Source of the DNA: UBA10646 sp003456175
GTDB lineage: Bacteria; Bacteroidota; Bacteroidia; Chitinophagales; Chitinophagaceae
Reading direction: 5' to 3'
DNA length: 18,665 nt
Assembly: GCA_031976225.1 (NCBI GenBank)
Contig: DALYLQ010000050.1
Location: forward strand, 1-18,665
The notes under the pieces were generated by a model. That model saw nothing but the letters and a program-made list of their open reading frames with translations, was not told where the DNA came from and did no database searches. A program made the position numbers and the translations under genes. Positions 7,335-13,951 of this stretch are shown here, one piece after another. The first letter of the stretch is position 1. The number at the start of each line of letters is the position of its first letter.

Positions 7335-7796
7335 TTAGTGAAATATTTGTTGCCAATGTTTGTCGGCATTGTTTTTTAAATTGACTTCGTCTTTATTCCA
7401 TTTTGTTAAAGTGTTGTTCACCCATGAATGGTAAAACAGGTAAAGTTTCCCTTGCACTATTTTAAAAGTTTCGGGGTCTACTTCTACTTTTTCACCTGTG
7501 GCTCCCATAGCGTAAGCACACCAACCACCATATTGGGGTTCGTATTGTTTGGGGTTTTTTAAAAAAGCTTGTTTGTTACTTTCGTTCGAAAAGTAGTAGC
7601 TAATACCTTCCACTATTGCGGTGTATTTTGCACTGCCTTTGATGGCCTTGTTTTGCTGGAAATAAGCAACTACATCATATCCATTTACCGCAAGGTTTTT
7701 CTCTGTATTAAAATGTTTAGTGCGTAAGCTTGTTTGGGCATTTATGCTATTGTAAGCACCTAAGAAAAACATGAAAAAAATAATGATTGTTCGCAT
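7335..7796 (-). CDS. Secreted YHS-domain protein 1
   Basis: 153 residues: signal peptide with probable cleavage after NAQ (about residue 21), then the YHS-type core NGYDVVAYFQQNKAIKGS, KQAFLKNPKQYEPQYGGWCAYAMG. The pattern of a GYDxVAY strand, a hydrophobic edge and PxxYxPxYGG(W/Y)CAY is typical of bacterial YHS domains, whose cysteine and histidine positions in relatives are associated with metal binding. It would be periplasmic. It is 38-45 percent similar by eye to the protein encoded 15 bp upstream, so the two are tandem paralogues. LAVNG near residue 35 is encoded by a copy of the dispersed motif. Function unknown. Confidence 0.85.
   Translation of the reverse strand: MRTIIIFFMFFLGAYNSINAQTSLRTKHFNTEKNLAVNGYDVVAYFQQNKAIKGSAKYTAIVEGISYYFSNESNKQAFLKNPKQYEPQYGGWCAYAMGATGEKVEVDPETFKIVQGKLYLFYHSWVNNTLTKWNKDEVNLKNNADKHWQQIFH
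7682..7697. repeat. Dispersed motif, coding copy (CCGCAAGG variant)
   Basis: CATTTACCGCAAGGTT on the plus strand; on the minus strand it encodes NLAVNG at a conserved position of the YHS domain. Confidence 0.7.
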
Positions 7797-7811
7797 AATG
7801 ATTTGAGAATT

Positions 7812-8231
7812 TTAAAGTGAGGGCCAATTGCTATTTGCTGTTTTAATGCGTTGTATAGTATCTCTCAGCCAATAAGTTCTTATTTTTTGACTGTAGTTGA
7901 AATACAACGTATCGTTAACAACAGTAAAAGCATTCGGATCTGTTGGTGATAAGTGTGCTTCGCTTACACCATAAGCACAGTAACCACCATACGCAGGTGC
8001 ATATTTCTGTGGATTTGCTTTAAATAAATGTAGATTTGAAAGTGTACTAAAGCGCCATGTTGCATCACTCCAAACAAGTGTAAAACTATCGTTGCCTTCT
8101 ATAGCTTGTTGTTTTGTATGATAAGCTACAGCATCGTACCCTCGAATGGCAAGGCCATTGGTTTTAAAAATTTTTTGTGCTTCTAATTGAGTTGAAAATA
8201 ACAGTACCAACCCTAAAATGAAGTGTTTCAT
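7812..8231 (-). CDS. Secreted YHS-domain protein 2
   Basis: 139 residues: signal peptide MKHFILGLVLLFSTQLEAQ, then IRGYDAVAYHTKQQAIEGN, HLFKANPQKYAPAYGGYCAYGVS and a C-terminal YWLRD segment. It is the paralogue of the following gene (7335-7796), sharing GYDxVAY and PxxYxPxYGGxCAY but with a shorter tail. Periplasmic location is expected. It is the first gene of the minus-strand cluster, with the best promoter of the cluster 22 bp upstream, and lies directly downstream of the AraC regulator, which is therefore the likely controller. The role of the pair is not known; metal or redox handling is a guess from the neighbouring DoxX and the family's reputation. Confidence 0.83.
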   Translation of the reverse strand: MKHFILGLVLLFSTQLEAQKIFKTNGLAIRGYDAVAYHTKQQAIEGNDSFTLVWSDATWRFSTLSNLHLFKANPQKYAPAYGGYCAYGVSEAHLSPTDPNAFTVVNDTLYFNYSQKIRTYWLRDTIQRIKTANSNWPSL

Positions 8232-8252
8232 GTAATGACGATTTTATAATTG

Positions 8253-8283
8253 CAAACCTATCATTACCGCTTAGCCACTACAA
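8253..8283 (-). promoter_or_regulatory. Promoter of the YHS-to-LysE cluster
   Basis: On the minus strand TTG (8283-8281), 20 bp, TAGGTTTG (8260-8253) matches TTG-N20-TANNTTTG. The ATG of the first YHS gene is 22 bp further on. It lies in the 87-bp gap after the AraC gene, where an operator would also be expected; I see no obvious repeat there. Confidence 0.65.
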
Positions 8284-8318
8284 TGGCAATACTTCCTAAA
8301 GCATGGTATTTTTACGCA

Positions 8319-9173
8319 TTAAATACTTTGATGGTTTTTAGTACGCACAAAATCACTCGGATTTTGTTGCGTTTGTTTTTTAAAGAACTTGCTGAAATGT
8401 GTTGGGTCTAAAAATCCAATATCGTAAGCAATTTCTTTGATAGATTTATTGGTATACAGCAGTAAGCGTTTTGCTTCTGTAATAATACGTTCGTGAATAA
8501 TTTGTAACGGTGTTTTGGGGCTATATAAGGTGAAGATATTGGCAATTGTTTTGGGAGACTTATGTAATAACGCTTCATAAAATTGCACCTGATGTTGTTG
8601 CTTGAAATGCTGTTCTACTAAAAAATTGAATTGCCGCATCATATTAAAGTTATCGGTCTGTGGCTCAACTGTAATATATTGTTTTTTAGCTATTCGTGTA
8701 AGTTGTATAATCAGTCGTACCAATAACATTCTAAGCATTTCGCCTTTAATCTCTTCACTGCTATGAAACTCTTCTTCAAAAAGTAAAGCAATTGCTTCTA
8801 TTTTTTTAATATCCGAATCGTCGAGTGTAATGAACATGGTAGGTATTGGCCCAAAAAATAAAAAGCCGTAACAGCCTACTTCGGCATCGTGGTTAGCGAG
8901 GCAATAAAAATTCTTATCAAATTGCCACGCTATAATTGCTTGTGCATCATCAAATCTAAACGACTGATTCAGCATAATTGGTAATATCGTATTGGCTTTA
9001 AAAACAAACGGTACTTCGTCAATAAAAACAGTTGTTGTAGCGCCTCTATTCCAAGCAATGGTATGTGCCGAAAATCCTTTCTTTTGTTGATAGTAAACCT
9101 GCTCCCAACGGTCGGCTTCAGTTATCATAATAAACTTACCGCCGGTATTAACATCAGTGAATGTTTGTTTCAT
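8319..9173 (-). CDS. AraC-family transcriptional regulator
   Basis: 284 residues. The N-terminal part (about 15-130) is beta-rich, cupin-like, and holds ILPIMLNQSFRFD and NHDAEVGCYGFLFFG. The C-terminal part (about 190-280) is the two-helix-turn-helix DNA-binding domain: LLHKSPKTIANIF, then AKRLLLYTNKSIKEIAYDIGF and the hallmark DPTHFSKFFKKQTQQNPSDFR-like end. No known ligand is visible. The first ATG (9173) is used; another at 9128 (MITEADRW) is also possible. Its position just upstream and on the same strand as the YHS cluster suggests it regulates that cluster. Confidence 0.9.
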   Translation of the reverse strand: MKQTFTDVNTGGKFIMITEADRWEQVYYQQKKGFSAHTIAWNRGATTTVFIDEVPFVFKANTILPIMLNQSFRFDDAQAIIAWQFDKNFYCLANHDAEVGCYGFLFFGPIPTMFITLDDSDIKKIEAIALLFEEEFHSSEEIKGEMLRMLLVRLIIQLTRIAKKQYITVEPQTDNFNMMRQFNFLVEQHFKQQHQVQFYEALLHKSPKTIANIFTLYSPKTPLQIIHERIITEAKRLLLYTNKSIKEIAYDIGFLDPTHFSKFFKKQTQQNPSDFVRTKNHQSI

Positions 9174-9268
9174 AAAAGGTTTAGTACAATTGGGGTGCTA
9201 TCAATAAATTTATAAGCAATCATACATACTTCAAAATATATAGTGCAATATTATTTGTGTGAGCTAAG

Positions 9269-9314
9269 TGCCTTACGGCAAATGCGAACGCAGCCTAACA
9301 TTTACCGTAAGGTG
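9269..9314. repeat. 46-bp inverted-repeat element, copy B
   Basis: GCCTTACGGCAAATG (9270-9284) and CATTTACCGTAAGGT (9299-9313) form near-perfect inverted arms (two mismatches across the arms) around GCGAACGCAGCCTAA. In the same reading direction, its 46 bases match the reverse complement of copy A (2949-2994) at 39 positions, including the inner AACGCAG. It lies in the 216-bp gap between the divergent AraC and beta-lactamase starts. Confidence 0.9.
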
Positions 9315-9389
9315 CATTGCTATTTTTTAGCGCAACGAAAACTTTATCGACCCGATTACTGTTTCTTTGCAAGCACAAAAAGTTATAGC

Positions 9390-10211
9390 ATGCGTTTTTT
9401 TTTCATACTCATTGCTACCATTAGTTTAATAGCAGGTTGTACGCCCAACAATGTAACAGTCGACGATACGTTGGGCAGTTTCTTTACAAAACATAAAGTA
9501 ACAGGCACGTTCGGTATTTTCGATAATGGACAAGGGCAGTTCACTATTTATAATCTTACACGATTTAAAGACAGTGCCTATACACCAGCCAGTACCTTTA
9601 AAATTGTAAATAGCCTTATTGCAATTAAAACTGGGCGTGTAACCGATGATAAAACAGTTATTAATTGGGATGGTGTAATACGTACTTACCCAGGTGGCGA
9701 TACAGCACACGAATGGAATCGTAACCTCACCATGGCAGAAGCATTCAAATATTCGGCAGTACCATACTATCAACAAGTAGCAAGAAGAATCGGAAAAGAT
9801 ACCATGCAATATTGGCTCGATAGCTTGGCTTACGGTAATAAAAAAATTAGTGTTATTGATAGCTTTTGGCTCGATAACAGCTTGAAAATTACATCCGACG
9901 AACAATTAGGACTTGTAAAACGCTTGTACTTCGAACAACTTCCAATGGATAAGCGTCCGCAACGGATAGTAAAACAAATGATGCTGCAAGAACAGAACAG
10001 CAACTACGAACTAGCCTATAAAACTGGCTGGGGCACCACTCCAACGGGTAAAGAAATTGGCTGGGTAGTAGGTTGGATAGAAGAAAATCGCCACCCTTAC
10101 TTTTTTGTATTAAATCTCGAAGGCGAAAAAGGCATGAATATGCCCGAAGTACGCAACCAACTGCTCGATGAACTCTTACGACACCTCGGTTTCAAAGAAG
10201 GTAAAAAATAA
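9390..10211 (+). CDS. Class D (OXA-type) beta-lactamase-like lipoprotein
   Basis: 273 residues with all class D landmarks in order: lipobox LIAGC (C17), STFK (S68-K71, catalytic serine and the lysine that is carbamylated in the family), SAV (122-124), YGN (148-150), FWL with W160 at the place that steadies the carbamate, and KTGW (211-214). It should hydrolyse or bind beta-lactams and be anchored at the envelope by its lipid. The start at 9390 gives a clean lipoprotein signal; an in-frame start at 9243 would run through the repeat element and is rejected. It has its own terminator. Whether it confers resistance or acts as a penicillin sensor/transpeptidase-like protein cannot be told from sequence. 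No mobile-element neighbours are visible, so it looks chromosomal. Confidence 0.92.
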   Translation: MRFFFILIATISLIAGCTPNNVTVDDTLGSFFTKHKVTGTFGIFDNGQGQFTIYNLTRFKDSAYTPASTFKIVNSLIAIKTGRVTDDKTVINWDGVIRTYPGGDTAHEWNRNLTMAEAFKYSAVPYYQQVARRIGKDTMQYWLDSLAYGNKKISVIDSFWLDNSLKITSDEQLGLVKRLYFEQLPMDKRPQRIVKQMMLQEQNSNYELAYKTGWGTTPTGKEIGWVVGWIEENRHPYFFVLNLEGEKGMNMPEVRNQLLDELLRHLGFKEGKK

Positions 10212-10226
10212 CAACGCATCATAGTA

Positions 10227-10262
10227 ATACCGCCGATGAATTACATCGGCGGTATTTTTTTT
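10227..10262 (+). terminator. Intrinsic terminator of the beta-lactamase
   Basis: ATACCGCCGATG and CATCGGCGGTAT form a 12-bp perfect stem with loop AATTA, followed by eight T (10255-10262). It argues against an ATG at 10236 as start of the next gene because that ATG lies inside the stem. Confidence 0.93.
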
Positions 10263-10310
10263 AAGCAAGTTGGTAGCTTTGGCTTGGTTGTTGTTCCGTT
10301 CTTTGCACCA

Positions 10311-11921
10311 ATGCATGTTTTAGCCTTCATACAATTTGCACAGCCGCAATGGTTATGGTTACTGCTGTTGTTATTACCGTTCACGGCACTCTTGTATATA
10401 GAATGGCGGCGGCGTAAGCGTATTGAGCAACAGTTGGGTAATCCACAACTTATTGCCCCATTGCTAGCAACACCAAGTGCTACCCGTTGGTGGGCAAAGC
10501 ACATGGCAATTCTACTTGCATTTGTTAATGCTGTACTTGCATTAGCGCAACCTGGCCGCTGGGTAGCCGAGCACGGAGCCAAAAAGCAAGGTATCGATGT
10601 AGTTTGGGCAATAGATGTTAGCCGTAGTATGCTCAGTGCCGATGTTACACCGAACCGCTTGTTGCAAGCCAAGCAACTGCTACAAAACACTTTGCCACAG
10701 TTAACCAATCATCGAGTTGGCTTGGTGGTATTTGCCGGAGAAGCACTTCTACAAATGCCCTTAACTGCCGATGTAGCAGCCGCACAACTTTTCGTAACCA
10801 GCCTGAGCCCGCAAATGGTCAATTTGCAAGGCACACAATTAAGTAGTGCCCTTCGTGTAGCCGATAACGCATTAAACGTACAAGAGAAAAACTATAAAGC
10901 TATTGTGTTGGTAACCGATGGCGAAACACACGACGATAATCTCACAAGCACAATACAGCAACTTAAAGAACACGGTACTGTTGTGTTTTGCTACGGTATT
11001 GGTACTGAAACAGGTAGTACCATTATAGATGCGACCACCAATGCACCCATAGTAGATGCTAATGGGCAGCCCGTGGTTAGTAAGTTAAACGAAATAGCCT
11101 TACGGCAAATAGCCGAATCAACCGGTGGTACGTACCAAATGCTTACTAATCCAGAAGCCGATGCTCGTAGTTTGGTAGATGCGTTACAACAAATTCCACA
11201 GAAGTGGCTCAATGGCAGCGTTGGCAATCGGTTTGAACATCAATATCAAATTTTTGTACTGCTAAGTATTGTATGCTTGTTATTGGCTTGGTGGTTGCAA
11301 TGGGGTATGGCCTTACGGCAAAAGCAAACGCGGTTGGTAGTACTTAGCATTATGCTTTTAGGTGCATCGAATCGGGTGATAGCGCAAGCAGGAAATACAT
11401 TGGTTCAAACAGGTAATAACTTTTACCGTAAGGGTAATTTTGAACAAGCAAAACAACAGTATTTGCAGGCCCTACAGCAAGATAGTACCCTGCCCGAAGC
11501 ACAGTTTAATCTAGGAAATACGTACCTGCAACTTAAAACACCAAAGGCTGCTGTTACAGCCTATCAGCATGCACTGCAGTATGCCAAGAATAATGCACAA
11601 AAAGCAGCCGTTTGGTATAATTTGGGCATGGCATTGGCTGCAAATCAACAATTAGAAGCGGCTGCGAATGCTTTTAAACAAAGCTTATTACTAGTGCCAA
11701 CCGATAACGATGCTCGTGATAATTACACATGGTTACAACAACAATTACAAAAAAAATCACCCAAACAACAGCAGCAACAACCCAAAAAGCAGCCACAACA
11801 AAATAAACTCGATGCAAAAGCTGCTGCACAAATGTTAGAACAATTGCGCCAGCAAGAGCAACAACTTCAGAAAAAATTAAACCAGAAATCTAATATTGGT
11901 GGTCAACTGAAAGATTGGTAA
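10311..11921 (+). CDS. BatB/BatC-like fusion: VWA domain joined to TPR domain
   Basis: 536 residues. N-terminal membrane segments (about 12-30 and 64-80) precede a von Willebrand A domain (95-310) with the metal site DVSRS (D102, S104, S106). A membrane segment follows (about 310-330), then MALRQKQTR and a second signal-peptide-like stretch ending in IAQA (about 340-359). TPR repeats run from about 360 to 465 (NNFYRKGNFEQAKQQY, FNLGNTYLQL, WYNLGMALA). A Q/K-rich linker leads to a coiled stretch ending GGQLKDW, like BatC. Bat proteins form a membrane complex in Bacteroidota aerotolerance operons. The start at 10311 is chosen over 10236 because the latter is in the terminator. The usual neighbours (moxR, DUF58, batA, batD) are absent here. 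Confidence 0.85.
   Translation: MHVLAFIQFAQPQWLWLLLLLLPFTALLYIEWRRRKRIEQQLGNPQLIAPLLATPSATRWWAKHMAILLAFVNAVLALAQPGRWVAEHGAKKQGIDVVWAIDVSRSMLSADVTPNRLLQAKQLLQNTLPQLTNHRVGLVVFAGEALLQMPLTADVAAAQLFVTSLSPQMVNLQGTQLSSALRVADNALNVQEKNYKAIVLVTDGETHDDNLTSTIQQLKEHGTVVFCYGIGTETGSTIIDATTNAPIVDANGQPVVSKLNEIALRQIAESTGGTYQMLTNPEADARSLVDALQQIPQKWLNGSVGNRFEHQYQIFVLLSIVCLLLAWWLQWGMALRQKQTRLVVLSIMLLGASNRVIAQAGNTLVQTGNNFYRKGNFEQAKQQYLQALQQDSTLPEAQFNLGNTYLQLKTPKAAVTAYQHALQYAKNNAQKAAVWYNLGMALAANQQLEAAANAFKQSLLLVPTDNDARDNYTWLQQQLQKKSPKQQQQQPKKQPQQNKLDAKAAAQMLEQLRQQEQQLQKKLNQKSNIGGQLKDW
11097..11110. repeat. Dispersed motif, coding copy
   Basis: GCCTTACGGCAAAT has the exact core; read as ALRQI inside the VWA domain. 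Confidence 0.7.
11310..11337. repeat. Half of the 46-bp element inside the fusion gene
   Basis: GCCTTACGGCAAAAGC then AAACGCGG and GTTGG match the left arm and the start of the centre of copies A and B, well beyond the 15-bp arm. It encodes ALRQKQTR, exactly between the VWA part and the secondary signal-like stretch before the TPR part. With TTTTACCGTAAGG at 11421 it makes an inverted pair about 100 bp apart. Confidence 0.7.
11421..11437. repeat. Dispersed motif, coding copy
   Basis: TTTTACCGTAAGGGTAA contains the exact core and is read as FYRKGN, the first TPR. Confidence 0.65.
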
Positions 11922-12072
11922 AGCCCTTTTAAAGCTTGTTTAATAGCTACTTAATAGGCAGTTGTTAGGTTAATTTATGCTCAAAAAAGCCAGCTTTAAG
12001 GCATACTTAATGTAAATCGAACATATTTCTGCAACTTTTGTTCTTCATTTAAACAAAAAGTCTCCACAAAAT

Positions 12073-13866
12073 TTGAATCCTTTCGCCGCAATATCAAAAG
12101 ATTCACTCATTTATCGTTTTGCTAACCTGCACACGGCTGGTATGTGGACGATAAAAGTGGGCGAACAGCATCAAGAACTATTTTGGGATGCTCAAATGGA
12201 GGCTGTAACAGGCCGTTCCTACGAAGCTTTCAATAAAGGCGAATGGTGGTGGAAGCAAGCGGTGCATACTGCCGATTACGACCAGCTTAAATGCGATTTT
12301 AAAACTGCCATCGCATCGGCAGGTCTTCAAAGAAGTATATGTAGGTTCAAACATACCGATGGCTCGTTGCGAATGCTTGAGTTACTTTATTTTACTGAAA
12401 TCAATAGAGCAGCGCTTAGCGCTAGCGGCATTATTGCAGTGGTAAGGGGCGTAGCCTTCGATGTTACTGCCATGTACACGCGTAGCCGTGGTATAACCGA
12501 TATCTTAGAACATCCGCTAGCCTTGGCGAGTTATGTGATAGACATTGTGAGTATTCATGATGCTAACGGCGATTACTTGTATGTGAACGAAGCAGTAACT
12601 CATAGTTTGGGATATAAGGTAGAAGAGCTCATTGGCATCAGTGCTTATAATCTGATACATCCCGATGATAGGGCTAATATGGCTGCCGAAGCACATGAAA
12701 AACTACGGCGTGGCGAAGTGGTAAATCAAATTACCGCAAGACTTATAGCTAAAAATGGCGATATCAAGTATTATGAAATTACTACTACGCCTATGCTCGA
12801 TAATAACGGCGTATTAGAATATATGATTGCTGTTGCCAGAGATATTTCAGATTATAAAGAGGCAGAAAAAGTACGAGCAGAAAAAGAGTTGTTATTAAAG
12901 CTATTAGCAGAAAATACGGTAGATGTTGTTTGCTTGCACGAAACTAGCGGAAGGCTCGTGTACGTATCACCTTCTGTTAATCACATACTTGGATATATGG
13001 CCGATGAAATGCAGGCGGCTGTTTTTACCGATTTAATTCATCCTGATGATGTTACATTGGTAGCAAATGTGTTCAGTGAAGTGCTTGAAACAGGCGAACA
13101 ACAGCATGTTAAGTACTTTCGCATGCGGCATAAAGCAAGTCATTGGGTTTTTTTAGAAAGCGATACTAAACTAGTAACCGATAGCAGCGGCCAACATTTC
13201 ATTTTAAGTAATTGTCGCGATGTTTCGGAGCAAATACTAGCCGGAAAAGAAATTGTATTAATCAACGAGCGTTATCGTAGTATTCTAGAAAGTTCCGATG
13301 CTATTGTTGCTATGATGGATCAAGAAGGCAACTATTTATTTGTGAATCAAAAAGCTGCCGATTTTGTACACGATGCAGCCACTACCATTTTAAACAAAAA
13401 TATTAGCGACTATTTTGAACCTGCCGTTGTACAAGGTTACCTCGCAATGATCAATAAAGTAATGCATACCGGCGAAGGTTTTGTATTTGAAAGCGAAGTA
13501 CCCATGAACGATAAAACACACTGGTTCCGCAACTCATTACAACCGCTTCGCAGTAATACAGGCCAAATTACAGGTGTAACCGTAATAGCGAACGATATTA
13601 CCGATCAAAAAATAGCTTACCTGAAAGTAAAGCATCAAAATGAGGCCTTACGGCAAATAAGTTTCGACCAATCACATGTAGTACGAGCACCTTTAGCCAA
13701 TATACAATCGCTACTCACACTTTTCAATACCGATGGGCTCGACGATACGCAAATGGCTTATTTAAGCATGCTAAAAGATCAAGCAGAACGGCTCGATACC
13801 ATCATAACCGGTATTGTTACCAAATCATATATGGTACGTACAGCTATCGATGACGACCAAGTTTAA
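12073..13866 (+). CDS. Multi-PAS sensor with histidine helix and no ATPase domain
   Basis: 597 residues with four PAS-like domains: about 20-135, 145-260 (DIVSIHDANGDYLYVNEAV), 270-395 (VYVSPSVNHILGY) and 395-515 (AIVAMMDQEGNYLFVNQ). A dimerisation-type helix then holds FDQSHVVRAPLANIQSLL with H535 where histidine kinases carry the phosphorylated residue. Only about 60 residues follow and there is no HATPase (N, G1, G2) region. It cannot phosphorylate itself unaided and may act as a partner or phosphotransfer protein, or may dimerise with another kinase. The start appears to be TTG at 12073 (MNPFAAI); no in-frame ATG lies upstream before a stop, and the first internal ATG (MWTIK) would cut PAS1. 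No transmembrane segment is seen, so it is probably cytosolic. No response regulator is nearby. Confidence 0.82.
   Translation: MNPFAAISKDSLIYRFANLHTAGMWTIKVGEQHQELFWDAQMEAVTGRSYEAFNKGEWWWKQAVHTADYDQLKCDFKTAIASAGLQRSICRFKHTDGSLRMLELLYFTEINRAALSASGIIAVVRGVAFDVTAMYTRSRGITDILEHPLALASYVIDIVSIHDANGDYLYVNEAVTHSLGYKVEELIGISAYNLIHPDDRANMAAEAHEKLRRGEVVNQITARLIAKNGDIKYYEITTTPMLDNNGVLEYMIAVARDISDYKEAEKVRAEKELLLKLLAENTVDVVCLHETSGRLVYVSPSVNHILGYMADEMQAAVFTDLIHPDDVTLVANVFSEVLETGEQQHVKYFRMRHKASHWVFLESDTKLVTDSSGQHFILSNCRDVSEQILAGKEIVLINERYRSILESSDAIVAMMDQEGNYLFVNQKAADFVHDAATTILNKNISDYFEPAVVQGYLAMINKVMHTGEGFVFESEVPMNDKTHWFRNSLQPLRSNTGQITGVTVIANDITDQKIAYLKVKHQNEALRQISFDQSHVVRAPLANIQSLLTLFNTDGLDDTQMAYLSMLKDQAERLDTIITGIVTKSYMVRTAIDDDQV
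13645..13658. repeat. Dispersed motif, coding copy
   Basis: GCCTTACGGCAAAT, exact core, encodes ALRQI directly before the histidine helix of the PAS protein. Confidence 0.7.
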
Positions 13867-13907
13867 TTTAACATTTCCGAAAGTTTTCGTAATTAGATAT
13901 TTTCCCT

Positions 13908-13915
13908 TAGTTTTG
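13908..13915 (+). promoter_or_regulatory. Candidate -7 box for the PDZ gene
   Basis: TAGTTTTG matches TANNTTTG, 36 bp before the ATG at 13952. Only a TTTTC is seen near the expected -33 position. Confidence 0.4.
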
Positions 13916-13951
13916 TTCTACTAAACTTTTCGTAGATAAAACGTTCAACCC

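Noticed and set aside
9243..9389. Upstream extension of the beta-lactamase frame, reading through the 46-bp element
   Set aside because: A lipoprotein signal starts cleanly at 9390, and the extension is a translation of a repeat with no protein-like pattern.
9828..9840. GCTTACGGTAATA in the beta-lactamase as another motif copy
   Set aside because: Core reads GCTTACGG rather than CCTTACGG and it encodes the conserved YGN motif, so it is explained by the protein.
9426..9905. Minus-strand open frame over the beta-lactamase
   Set aside because: The opposite strand carries all class D motifs; this frame has none.
10236..10310. Upstream start of the Bat-like gene
   Set aside because: The ATG lies inside the beta-lactamase terminator hairpin; the membrane segment starts after 10311.
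12730..12744. TTACCGCAAGACTTA in the PAS gene as a motif copy
   Set aside because: Only ten bases match and the core lacks the last G, so it is compatible with chance.
13878..13890. CGAAAGTTTTCG palindrome after the PAS gene as terminator
   Set aside because: Short AT-rich stem with no following T-run.
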